Source: CAVRCA01 sp965218045
GTDB lineage: Bacteria > Pseudomonadota > Alphaproteobacteria > Acetobacterales > Acetobacteraceae
Assembly (NCBI GenBank): GCA_965218045.1
Contig: CBDCJX010000009.1
Span: forward strand, 496,001 to 560,000
Direction: 5' to 3'
DNA: 64,000 nt
The position numbers and the translations under genes are program-made. Below the pieces are notes generated by a model. The model saw only the letters and a program-made list of their open reading frames with translations, had not been told where the DNA came from and ran no database searches. Shown here piece after piece: positions 27,250 through 35,787 of this stretch. Each line of letters opens with the position of its first letter. Within the stretch, counting starts at the first letter, position 1.

Positions 27250-29373
27250 GTGGCTTCTCTGCGGATCGGCATCGATGTCGGCGGCACCTTCACCGATCTC
27301 GTCTCGATCGACGCGAGCGGGCGGACGATGCTGGCGAAAGCGCCCTCGACGCCGGCCGATCAGTCGGTCGGGGTGATGGCCGGGCTGGAGGAGCTGGCGC
27401 GCCGACACGGGCTCGCCTTGGGTGAGCTGCTCGCGCGAACCGAGCGGATCGTGCACGGCACGACGGTTGCCACCAACGCGTTGCTCGAACGCCGGGGTGC
27501 CAAGGTGGCGCTGCTGACCACGGCGGGGCATCGCGACATCCTGGAGATGCGCGAGGGTCTCAAGGACGACCGCTACGATCTCCGCTCGCCGCCGCCGGCG
27601 CCGCTGGTGCCGCGCCAGCTTCGCCTCGGCGTGGCTGAGCGGCTGCGGCCGGACGGGTCGGTGCAAACCGCGCTCGATGATGCCTCGCTGGCGGCGGCGA
27701 TCGAGGCGATCCGCGCCGCCGGGGCGACATCGGTGGCGATCTGCTACCTGCACGCCTACAAGAACCCCGCGCACGAGATACACACGGCTGATCGGCTCGC
27801 GCGCGAGCTGCCCGGCCGCTACATCTCGCGTTCGAGCGACGTGCTGCCGCAGATCAAGGAATACGAGCGCTTATCTACCACGGTGGTGAACGCCTATGTC
27901 GGGCCGCTGGTCGAGCAATACATCCACAATCTCGAGCGTCGCCTGCGCGATGGCGGGCTTGCGGGCAGCCTGTTCATCGTCCTCTCGCATGGCGGCATCG
28001 CGCCGGTGCCCGAGGCCGGGCGGCTCGCCGCGGCGACCGTGCTGTCCGGCCCTGCGGGCGGCGTTGCTGGCGCGCGGCGCTGCGCCGAGCTGCTCGGCAT
28101 CCCCGACCTGATCCCGTTCGACGTCGGCGGCACGTCGACCGATATCTCGCTCATCGTTGGCGGGCAAGCGGCGCTCTCCGCCGAACGTCGGCTGGCCGGG
28201 CAGCTCATCGCGCTGCGCTCGCTCGACATCGCCTCGATCGCGGCCGGCGGCGGCTCAATCGCCAGCATCGATGCCGGCGGCACGTTTCGTGTCGGCCCGC
28301 ACAGCGCGGGGGCGGTGCCCGGTCCCGCCTGCTATGGCAACGGCGGCACGGCGCCGACCGTGACCGACGCCAACCTGCTGCTCGGCTATCTCGATCCAGC
28401 GAATTTCCTCGGCGGGCGGAAAACCCTCGACCGTGCGGCGGCGGAGCGGGCGGTCGACGAGCAGGCTGCCCGCCTCGGGCTGTCGCGCGATGAAACGGCG
28501 CTCGGCATCCATCGCCTGATCAACCTCAAGATGGCGGACGGTATTCGCCTGATGACGGTGCGACGCGGCGTCGACCCGCGCCGGTTCGCGCTGCTCGCGT
28601 TCGGCGGCGCTGCCGGGCTGCACGCGGTCGAGGTGGCGCGCGAGCTGGAGATCCCGCGCGTGATCGTGCCGACGGTCGCGTCCGTGCTGTCGGCCTGGGG
28701 CATGTTAGCGAGCGACCTGCGCTACGAGGTCAGCCGCACCCATATCGGGGACGGCGCGGCGCTGGATGACGCCCGGCTGCGCGCGGTCTACGCCGAGCTG
28801 GAGCGCGAGGCCGAGGGCCGGCTGCAAGCCTGGTTTACCGACCCCGTCCGGCTCGAGCGGTCGGCCGAGATGCGCTACGGCGAGCAGGTCTTCGAGATCG
28901 ACGTGCCGCTGGACGACATCGCTTGGGACGCGCCCGACCTGGTGGCGCGGGTGCACGAGCGCTTCCATGCGCGGCATGAGGAACTCTACACCTACGCCGC
29001 GCGCGATCAGGAGGTCGTGTTCGTCAACGCCCGGGTCGCGGCCATCGGCAGCGTGCCGACGACGCCGCACAGATCCGCCGGGCTCCGGCCGCCGGGTCGA
29101 ACCGATCGCCGCGAGCGCGAGGCGTATTTCCAGGGCTGGCGACGGGTCCCGGTGCACCCGATCGACGCGCTCGCGCCGGGGACGACGATCGAAGGGCCGG
29201 CGATCCTGCAAGCCGAGACCACGACGGTGGTTGCCGGTGTTGGCGACGTGGTGACGGTCGACGAATTCGGCTGGCTCGACATCGACGTCGCCCACGGTTC
29301 ACCGGCCAACATGGCCGCACGGAGCTCGCCGAGAACGGCGGCTGGCTTTACGTTGAAAAAACGGAACGATTAG
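27250..29373 (+). CDS. hyuA: hydantoinase A / oxoprolinase family protein
   Basis: 707 residues from GTG 27250, immediately after the hyuB stop, with GGGAG inside the end of hyuB. The ASKHA-type ATP fold is clear: RIGIDVGGTFTDLVSID at the start, RIVHGTTVATNALLERRGAKVALLTTAGHRDILEMREG, and a second phosphate loop in PFDVGGTSTDISLIVGG with VLSGPAGGVAGARR. It would phosphorylate the cyclic amide or substrate carbonyl for HyuB. The C-terminus ends in a short basic tail. Together with the aminotransferase it forms a three-gene operon; no racemase or transporter is adjacent. Confidence 0.87.
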   Translation: MASLRIGIDVGGTFTDLVSIDASGRTMLAKAPSTPADQSVGVMAGLEELARRHGLALGELLARTERIVHGTTVATNALLERRGAKVALLTTAGHRDILEMREGLKDDRYDLRSPPPAPLVPRQLRLGVAERLRPDGSVQTALDDASLAAAIEAIRAAGATSVAICYLHAYKNPAHEIHTADRLARELPGRYISRSSDVLPQIKEYERLSTTVVNAYVGPLVEQYIHNLERRLRDGGLAGSLFIVLSHGGIAPVPEAGRLAAATVLSGPAGGVAGARRCAELLGIPDLIPFDVGGTSTDISLIVGGQAALSAERRLAGQLIALRSLDIASIAAGGGSIASIDAGGTFRVGPHSAGAVPGPACYGNGGTAPTVTDANLLLGYLDPANFLGGRKTLDRAAAERAVDEQAARLGLSRDETALGIHRLINLKMADGIRLMTVRRGVDPRRFALLAFGGAAGLHAVEVARELEIPRVIVPTVASVLSAWGMLASDLRYEVSRTHIGDGAALDDARLRAVYAELEREAEGRLQAWFTDPVRLERSAEMRYGEQVFEIDVPLDDIAWDAPDLVARVHERFHARHEELYTYAARDQEVVFVNARVAAIGSVPTTPHRSAGLRPPGRTDRREREAYFQGWRRVPVHPIDALAPGTTIEGPAILQAETTTVVAGVGDVVTVDEFGWLDIDVAHGSPANMAARSSPRTAAGFTLKKRND

Positions 29374-29395
29374 GACGTACCTCGGCGCGACGCGT

Positions 29396-30124
29396 TCATC
29401 CCGGTTCGAAAAGTCCGCCCGGTGGGCCGCGGACGACCCACGGCAGCTGGTCGACCCGCCGGGCGGCACGACGATAGCGGGAACGGCCGGTCGCTTGCGT
29501 CGCCCCGGCGGAACTTCGCGCGGGCGCCACGACGTCAGTGGGCGCATTATCGTCGGCCGGCGCACCGGCGGGCGAGGCCGTGGCGCGCTTACGCGGCCGG
29601 AGCAAGAGGGGGTGTTCGGATAGCCTGATGCCCAGCATCTGGCAGAGCGGGCGTAGCAGCCGGCCCATCTGCGGCGCGGCTTCCAGCAGCGCCACCATCT
29701 CCGGGTCGGACAGCAGATGGTTCAGCTGACTGCCATAGACCGCCGCCTCCGGCACCAGCCGCAACAGCCAGGCAAGGCCGCGCGGCAGACGCTCAGCCGG
29801 ACGATCCGCCGGATCATCCGACTTGCGCCGCTTCGCTTGCCGCTCGGCGCGGGACTCCGCCGGCTGGTCGGACGCACCCGATGCGGACCTCCGCGCGGCG
29901 GCCGGGAGCTCGCCCGAGCGGACCCGGGCGGCCAGCTTGGCGAACCGCGCGCCGGTGCGTCGCAGCCGCATCCAGATCAGGTTGGCAATGGCCACGGCAA
30001 CCCAGCCCCTGGCACTGCGCGCGGCAGCGGCCTGGCACAGTGCCTCAATCTGGCACAGTGCCTCAATGATGAGGGCGAAGCGCTCGATGAGGGGTGGGAG
30101 GGTGTATGTCACGAACGGAAACAT
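29396..30124 (-). CDS. hypothetical protein, member of a family with a second copy in this window
   Basis: 242 residues, function not recognised. Layout: amphipathic N-terminal helices (PPLIERFALIIEALCQIEALCQAA), a basic middle with SDDPADRPAERLPRG, a conserved core LNHLLSDPEMVALLEAAPQM followed by GRLLRPLCQMLG, and a basic Ala/Arg-rich tail. The core matches LVEDAEMQALLAASPQAGRL in the plus-strand gene at 57394-58038, which also shares the spacing of the earlier 'L.W..L.RT' helix. The protein is rich in Ala, Arg and Leu with no catalytic motif. An 18-bp tandem repeat near the N-terminus doubles IEALCQ. It lies convergent to hyuA, 22 bases apart. Confidence 0.6.
   Translation of the reverse strand: MFPFVTYTLPPLIERFALIIEALCQIEALCQAAAARSARGWVAVAIANLIWMRLRRTGARFAKLAARVRSGELPAAARRSASGASDQPAESRAERQAKRRKSDDPADRPAERLPRGLAWLLRLVPEAAVYGSQLNHLLSDPEMVALLEAAPQMGRLLRPLCQMLGIRLSEHPLLLRPRKRATASPAGAPADDNAPTDVVAPARSSAGATQATGRSRYRRAARRVDQLPWVVRGPPGGLFEPG
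30032..30067. repeat. 18-bp tandem duplication in the N-terminus of the hypothetical gene
   Basis: CTGGCACAGTGCCTCAAT occurs twice head to tail at 30032-30049 and 30050-30067 with no mismatch. On the coding (minus) strand this gives the doubled hexapeptide IEALCQ. The perfect identity suggests a recent, in-frame duplication. Confidence 0.88.
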
Positions 30125-30432
30125 AAGCCGGGAACTAACGTGGCGTCAGGCGTAATGTTAGATTCTCTTGCAAAGAGCCCTGCTCCCTGACCGTTCTCAG
30201 CTATGGTCGGCGCCGGCCAAGCGCAGGCCGACCACGGCGGCGGTCAACGGGGGAGTCGTCGGATAGGGAAGCTGGTATCAGCGACCAGGCCGTGCGGACG
30301 TGGCAAGCCTCGTCGGGACCCAGGCGTTCCATGGTCGGGATAGCAAGTGATTAATCTCTTCGAGAGCGGTTCCGCTGCCGATCGACCGAGTGGGACGGTG
30401 TCGAGCTGGCCGTACAAGACTGGAGAATGCCC
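30125..30432. other. intergenic region between divergent genes
   Basis: About 300 bases between the divergent hypothetical gene and the first GT-C-like gene. I see no convincing ORF, hairpin terminator or RNA gene. It should hold the promoters of both genes; the only clear element is a TGGAG ribosome site at 30421-30425 for the plus-strand gene. Confidence 0.5.
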
Positions 30433-32289
30433 ATGAGAGGCCGGGCGGCTACGGGAGATGCGCCAACGGCGCACAACGCCGCTCGACACCAGCCATTCCA
30501 CATAAGCACCCGCGCGCGCCTGATTTGGTCAGCGGCCGGGCCGGCGCTGCTGATGACAGTGTTCGGCTGGCTGGTGACCGCACTTCCAGCCGTGGTCTTG
30601 CCCTACTTCCCGACGCAGGACGGCCCAGCCCACCTGAATACGACCCTCGTCTGGAGCGCGCTCTCCTCTGGGGGCAATGGTCTCTTCGCTCGGTATTTCG
30701 AATTGCAGCCGGTTCCGCTGACGAACCGGCTAGCGACCTGGCTTATCGCCGCCGCCGCCCGCGTCGTTCAGGCCCCATTCGCGGGCAATGCTGCCTGGAT
30801 CACCGTCTTCGGCGTGTTCGTCGCAACCGTGACGGTGAATTTGGCCATCATCGGGCAACGCGCAATCGCGTTCGCGCCGCTGTTTCTTGCGGTCGTGGTC
30901 GGCTTCCTCACCAGCATGGGGTTCATGAACTTCGTGATCGCGCTGGCGCCGTTCGCGCAAACCGTGTTCCTGGTCAATCGCGGGTCGCGCCGGGCGCCGG
31001 CGCGGTGGGTGCTCGCCGTGTTGGTGTGCAGTGCTGTCACCTACATCGCGCACCCGCTTGCCGGCTTGGGTCTCGCGGCGGCGTTGGGGCCGTTCGCCGT
31101 CGGCTATCTCGCGCTCGGCGCCGTCGCCGCATGGCCGCGCGCCCGCCGCCTCGTTCGGGTCGAGGGCACGTTCTACTGGCGGGTTCCGCTCGCCTGCGGC
31201 CTCGCCTGTCTGCTCCTGTTCCTGCTGGCGTTGCATGATGCGCGGCAGCAGATGGAGACATACCTGCTGCTGGCCGAGCACGCCCTCACTCCCGCACCGG
31301 CCGAGGGGATGCCAGCCAGCGGGCCGATGTCGCGCCTGCTGAAATTGCTGAGCTTCGCTTACCTCGTCAGCTTCTCGGCGCTCGATTTCGTTTTCGCCGC
31401 CATGTTCGGGCTGGTCGTGACAGTGCTGGGCTGGCGCCGGATACGCGCGTTCCACACGGATCGCCGTTTGCGACTGGCGGATAGCTGGCTTGCCGCGATG
31501 GTGACGCTCGTGGCGCTGATCGTGGTGGCGCCACGCAGGATCGAATATTTCCTGCCGGACCGATTAGCGGCGTGCTTGCTTCTCGTTGTGATTCTCTGGC
31601 TCGCGACGCACTGGCTGGATCGCCTGACATTCAGGCGCCTGCTCGTCGCTGGCATCGTGCTGAACATCGGGATGCTCTTGTGGCGTCTCGATCGCGCCGC
31701 CGCCATCGACACCACGTTGGCTGAATACGCCAGCGTGGGTGCAGTACTCCCGGAAGGCGCGACCGTCATCGCCTTGAGCAGCAAGGGCGCAGCGGGCTGT
31801 TCCACGGTCGTCGTCAGTCCGCTGCCGTGCCGATTTCAACCGACCGCTCATTTCATTGGACGAGTCATTGCCGGCCGTCAGATCGCTTGGCTCTCCAACT
31901 ATCAACTGGCGTCCACTGCTGGCTATTTCCCGGTGGCGCTTCGCGAATCATGGGCCGATCTCGATCCCATGATATCCGCCGGCCTTGCATCATTACGGTG
32001 GGACACACCACAATCGGCGGCAGCTACAAATCGGCTTGTGGAGGGCCTTGCCGACTTGCTCCGCCGCAAACCCGTCGACGCTATCGTGGTTTGGGACGAC
32101 GCAGTGGCGCAAGGCAATCCCGCTTCGCCCTTGCTGGCGGGCATTGCGCCAGCGCTGACGCTCTACCGGGAGACTTTCGTCTCCAAGCCGCTGGGCGCGG
32201 CGCGGGTCTATCTGCGAAGGAGCCTCCTCCAGGTCGACCGCGACACGCCGAATGACAAGCTCGTCATCGACCCGCGCGGCGCTTGGTGA
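30433..32289 (+). CDS. polytopic membrane protein, GT-C glycosyltransferase-like (copy 1)
   Basis: 618 residues from ATG 30433, placed seven bases after GGAG; ATG 30427 is too close to that site. Ten or more membrane helices. The first extracytoplasmic loop carries VVLPYFPTQDGPAHLNTTLVW; an acidic residue in this loop is the usual catalytic position of GT-C enzymes that use lipid-linked sugars. Later motifs shared with the next gene are AHPLAGLGLAAALG, LLKLLSFAYLVSFSALDFVFA and PCRFQPTAHFIGRVIAGR. The C-terminal 200 residues are soluble (ESWADLDPMI, VDAIVVWDDAVAQGNP). Family not formally recognised; GT-C is inferred from topology. Likely transfers or exports a surface glycan unit. Confidence 0.6.
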   Translation: MRGRAATGDAPTAHNAARHQPFHISTRARLIWSAAGPALLMTVFGWLVTALPAVVLPYFPTQDGPAHLNTTLVWSALSSGGNGLFARYFELQPVPLTNRLATWLIAAAARVVQAPFAGNAAWITVFGVFVATVTVNLAIIGQRAIAFAPLFLAVVVGFLTSMGFMNFVIALAPFAQTVFLVNRGSRRAPARWVLAVLVCSAVTYIAHPLAGLGLAAALGPFAVGYLALGAVAAWPRARRLVRVEGTFYWRVPLACGLACLLLFLLALHDARQQMETYLLLAEHALTPAPAEGMPASGPMSRLLKLLSFAYLVSFSALDFVFAAMFGLVVTVLGWRRIRAFHTDRRLRLADSWLAAMVTLVALIVVAPRRIEYFLPDRLAACLLLVVILWLATHWLDRLTFRRLLVAGIVLNIGMLLWRLDRAAAIDTTLAEYASVGAVLPEGATVIALSSKGAAGCSTVVVSPLPCRFQPTAHFIGRVIAGRQIAWLSNYQLASTAGYFPVALRESWADLDPMISAGLASLRWDTPQSAAATNRLVEGLADLLRRKPVDAIVVWDDAVAQGNPASPLLAGIAPALTLYRETFVSKPLGAARVYLRRSLLQVDRDTPNDKLVIDPRGAW

Positions 32290-34130
32290 GAGCGGCAGGC
32301 GGTCGTTGCCCGACGCCGACGCCCGGCGCGCGGTCCGTCTGGCCGGTAGCTCGGCTCCTGTTGCTGATGACGTTGTTCGGCTGGCTGATTGATGCGCTGC
32401 CGGCGCTGGTGTTTCGCTATTTCCCGACGCAGGACGGGCCGGCGCACCTCTACACCGGCATGGTGTTGAGCGCGCTCAACACCGGGGCCGATCACGGGCT
32501 CGGCCGCTACTTCGAGCTACGCCAGGTTCCGCTGGCGAATCAACTGGCGAGTTGGCTCATCGCCGCAGCCGCCCACCTGGTGCGCACACCGTATGCGGGA
32601 AGTGCTGCGTGGGTCGCGATCTTCGGCGCTTTCGCCGCGACGATGACGGTCAACCTGGCAGTCGCCGGCACTCGCGCCGTTGCGTTCGCGCCACTGTTCT
32701 TCGTCATCGCCGCCGGCTACCTGACGAACATGGGGTTTATCAACTTCCTCATCGGCTTGATACTGTTCGCGCAGACCGTGTTCGTGGTCCAACATGGGCT
32801 GCGTCGGCCTTCAATCGGCTGGGTACTCGCGGTCGCCGTTTTCAGCGGCGTTACCTACGCGGCCCATCCGCTCGCTGGCCTCAGTCTGGCGGCGGCGCTG
32901 GGGACGTTTGCCGCTGGCTATCTCGGTCTTGGCGCCTTGGCCGCGTGGCCATCCGCTCGGCGGGTCGTGCAGGTCGAGGGCGGGTTCTCCTGGCTGGTGC
33001 CGCTCGGCTGCGGTCTCGCCTGCATCTTGCTGCTCGCCATGTCCGTTCACGATGCGTGGTCGCAGATCGAGCGTTTCTCGACCGAGATGGCGGGTGTGAT
33101 CGACCGCTCGCCAGCGAGCCAGGCGCTTGGCGACGGGCCGCTGTCGCGCCTCGCCAAGCTGCTGAGCTTCTCCTACCTCATCAGCTTCTCGGCGATCGAC
33201 CTTGTCTTCGCCGGCGTGTTTGGCCTGATCGTCGCGTGGCTCGTCTGGCGACGCGTGCTCGCGTTTTATCAGCAACGCCGGTTGCTGCTGGCCGACGGTT
33301 GGCTTGTCGCAATCGTGGTGCTCATGGTGCTGACCGTGACCGTGCCACACAGGTTCGAGGGCTACTTGCCCGATCGGCTGACCGCCTGCTTTCTCATTCT
33401 CCTCGTGCTCTGGCTGGCGACCCAGGAGCTGGACCGCGCAACGGCCCGTCGTCTGCTTGCCATCGGCGTGGCGTTGAATATGGGGCTGCTCGTCTGGCGT
33501 CTCGACCGCACCGCCGTCATCGAGGGGACATTGGCGGAATACGCCACGATCACTGCGGCGCTGCCGGACGGCGCCAGCGTCATCACGCTGTCCAATCTGC
33601 CGGCACCGGGCCAGCGCTGCCGCGCCGTCGACACTGGCCCGCTCCCCTGTCGCTTCCAGCCGACCGCCCATTTCGATGGCCGCATCGCCGCCGGCCGCAA
33701 TCTCGCCTTGCTCTCGAACTATCAGTTGGCGCCGGACGCGGGTTACTTTCCGGTGGCGCTGCGTCCGCCCTGGACCGATCTGGAGCTTTACATCCCGTCG
33801 CTTGGCATGCTGCGCTGGAATACGCCGGCATTGGCGAAAGCGACGGACAAGGTCGTGAGCGGCCTCGCCGGCGTGCTCGACCGCGAGCCCGTCGATGTCA
33901 TTGTCGTCTGGGACAACGCGTTGGCGCAGGGTGAGACCGATCAGCAGCTCCATTCCGGTATCGTGCCGATCCTGGCGCATTATCGGGAAGTCTTCGTCTC
34001 GAAGCCGCGCGGTGCGGCGCGGGTGTATTGGCGAACAAACCTGCCGGCGAATTGGCCGGCCAATACGCGACCGAGCGATCTCGGAGACGTGGATCGAAGC
34101 GCTGAGTGGCACGTTCACGGCGCGGAATGA
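32286..34130 (+). CDS. polytopic membrane protein, GT-C glycosyltransferase-like (copy 2)
   Basis: 614 residues from GTG 32286, overlapping the first copy's stop as GTGA. It aligns with copy 1 along its whole length: FRYFPTQDGPAHLYTGMVLS in the first loop, AHPLAGLSLAAALG, LAKLLSFSYLISFSAIDLVFAG, PCRFQPTAHFDGRIAAGRN, and VDVIVVWDNALAQGETDQQ at the end. The two arose by tandem duplication and have diverged throughout, so both are probably kept for different sugar steps. The shared DGPAH motif supports a common catalytic or lipid-binding loop. Exact donor and acceptor are unknown. Confidence 0.6.
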   Translation: MRAAGGRCPTPTPGARSVWPVARLLLLMTLFGWLIDALPALVFRYFPTQDGPAHLYTGMVLSALNTGADHGLGRYFELRQVPLANQLASWLIAAAAHLVRTPYAGSAAWVAIFGAFAATMTVNLAVAGTRAVAFAPLFFVIAAGYLTNMGFINFLIGLILFAQTVFVVQHGLRRPSIGWVLAVAVFSGVTYAAHPLAGLSLAAALGTFAAGYLGLGALAAWPSARRVVQVEGGFSWLVPLGCGLACILLLAMSVHDAWSQIERFSTEMAGVIDRSPASQALGDGPLSRLAKLLSFSYLISFSAIDLVFAGVFGLIVAWLVWRRVLAFYQQRRLLLADGWLVAIVVLMVLTVTVPHRFEGYLPDRLTACFLILLVLWLATQELDRATARRLLAIGVALNMGLLVWRLDRTAVIEGTLAEYATITAALPDGASVITLSNLPAPGQRCRAVDTGPLPCRFQPTAHFDGRIAAGRNLALLSNYQLAPDAGYFPVALRPPWTDLELYIPSLGMLRWNTPALAKATDKVVSGLAGVLDREPVDVIVVWDNALAQGETDQQLHSGIVPILAHYREVFVSKPRGAARVYWRTNLPANWPANTRPSDLGDVDRSAEWHVHGAE

Positions 34131-34186
34131 TCAACACCGCTTATGCCTGACGATTGAACTGTGCCGGCAGCGGATAGCGCTTGCGC

Positions 34187-34213
34187 TTGACGGGTCCACG
34201 CGCTTCTTATTAA
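34187..34213 (+). promoter_or_regulatory. possible sigma-70-type promoter
   Basis: TTGACG at 34187-34192 and TATTAA at 34208-34213, 15 bases apart, lie in an AT-richer gap before the flavoprotein gene. An alternative -10 two bases downstream gives 17-base spacing. It would drive the flavoprotein-GT2 pair. Tentative, from sequence only. Confidence 0.3.
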
Positions 34214-34350
34214 CGAAATGGAAACCTGGGCTGACACCAATTTTTGGAATTGAGTCGCTGACTGACCGAGCGCGTCTCACGTTCACGCATGGTGCAAAGC
34301 TGAGTAATCGGAGAGCGTGTGTGAACATCGAAACGCAAGCGAGGGTTGAG

Positions 34351-35787
34351 ATGGAGGCGCGTGAGCACCGCAGGATTGTTACCATCGGCGGCGGCCCGGC
34401 CGGCCTGACCGCCGCCATTGAACTGATGCGGCGTGATCCCAGCAGCCGCCCGCTGGTGCTCGAGGCAACGCAGCAATTGGGCGGCATCGCTCGCACCGAG
34501 TCTTACAAGGGCTATCGATTCGACATTGGCGGCCACCGATTCTTCACCAAGGTCGGCGAGGTCGAGCAGTTCTGGCATGACGTGCTCGGCGCCGAGATGA
34601 TCGAGGTGCCGCGATCCAGTCGCATTTTCTATCAGGGAAAGTTCTACGACTACCCGCTCCGTCTCGGCAACACGCTCGAGAATCTCGGTCTCTATGAGAG
34701 CGTCCGAGTGATGCTGAGCTACTTCAAGTGGCAGGTCAGGCCCTCACTGGTCGAGGAGAACTTCCAGCAATGGGTGAGCAACCGCTTCGGCGGGCGCTTG
34801 TTCATGCATTTCTTCCGCAGCTACACGGAAAAGGTCTGGGGCATCCCCTGCACGGAAATCCGCGCCGACTGGGCGGCCCAGCGCATCAAGGACCTGTCGC
34901 TGGTCAAGGCGATACGCGAGGCGGTCACCGGACAGAACGACACCACCAGCCTGATCCGCACGTTCAAGTATCCGCGCCTGGGGCCGGGGCAGATGTGGGA
35001 GCGCGCCGGGGCGATGGTCGACGAGGGCGGCGGCGAGGTCCGGCTCGGCACATCCGTCATCGGCATGCAGCGTCAAGGCTCGAAGCTGACCCGGCTGACC
35101 GTCAAGCCGACCGATGGCGCGCCGTACGACATCACGGCGGACAACGTCATCAGCACCATGCCCATCACCGACGCAGTGCGCGCGCTGAACGATGTGCCCG
35201 ACCAGGTGCGCCAGGCGGCGGCCAACCTGCGCTACCGCGACTTCCTGATCGTCGTGCTGATCCTCGATCATGCCGATCCGTTCCCCGACAACTGGATCTA
35301 CATCCACACCCCGGCGGTCAAGGTGGGGCGGATTCAGAATTTCCGCGCCTGGTCGGCAGCGATGGTGCCCCATCCCGACCGGTCGAGCATCGGCATGGAG
35401 TATTTCTGCCAGCAGGGTGACGGGCTGTGGGCGAGCGAAGATGCCGACCTGATCAGCCTTGCGTCCGCGGAGCTGGAAAAGCTCGGCCTGGCACCGCGTA
35501 GCAGCGTGCGCGACGGCACCGTCATCCGCCAACCCCGCGCCTACCCGGTGTATGACGCCGATTACCGGCAGAATCTCGACATCATCAAGGATTGGTTCGA
35601 CACGATCGGCAATCTGCAAACCGTTGGCCGCAACGGCATGCACCGCTACAACAACCAGGACCATTCGATGCTGGCGGCGATGCTCGCGGCACGCAACGTG
35701 CTCGGCGAGCATCACGACATCTGGAACGTGAACGTCGAGCGCTCGTATCACGAGGAGTTCGTGGTTCCCAAACAGAAGGCGGCATGA
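34351..35787 (+). CDS. FAD-dependent oxidoreductase, UDP-galactopyranose mutase-like
   Basis: 478 residues from ATG 34351, which follows GAGGG; the frame is open further upstream but the sequence there is not protein-like. The dinucleotide fold is VTIGGGPAGLTAAIELM at residues 11-27, with an acidic ribose-binding end VLEATQQLGG. FDIGGHRFFTKVGEVEQFW and RSYTEKVWGIPCTEI place it in the amine-oxidase/mutase group found in glycan clusters, and the end VGRNGMHRYNNQDHSMLAAMLAA closes the FAD site. It probably rearranges or oxidises a nucleotide sugar or carrier-linked sugar. The next gene, a GT2 enzyme, overlaps it by four bases. Confidence 0.78.
   Translation: MEAREHRRIVTIGGGPAGLTAAIELMRRDPSSRPLVLEATQQLGGIARTESYKGYRFDIGGHRFFTKVGEVEQFWHDVLGAEMIEVPRSSRIFYQGKFYDYPLRLGNTLENLGLYESVRVMLSYFKWQVRPSLVEENFQQWVSNRFGGRLFMHFFRSYTEKVWGIPCTEIRADWAAQRIKDLSLVKAIREAVTGQNDTTSLIRTFKYPRLGPGQMWERAGAMVDEGGGEVRLGTSVIGMQRQGSKLTRLTVKPTDGAPYDITADNVISTMPITDAVRALNDVPDQVRQAAANLRYRDFLIVVLILDHADPFPDNWIYIHTPAVKVGRIQNFRAWSAAMVPHPDRSSIGMEYFCQQGDGLWASEDADLISLASAELEKLGLAPRSSVRDGTVIRQPRAYPVYDADYRQNLDIIKDWFDTIGNLQTVGRNGMHRYNNQDHSMLAAMLAARNVLGEHHDIWNVNVERSYHEEFVVPKQKAA

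Noticed and set aside
26092..27783. 563-residue open frame on the minus strand across the hydantoinase genes
   Set aside because: Antisense to hyuB and hyuA, which have full-length family motifs.
33895..34350. N-terminal extension of the flavoprotein gene
   Set aside because: The extra 152 codons overlap the second GT-C-like gene and are not protein-like; ATG 34351 has a ribosome site and begins the FAD fold normally.
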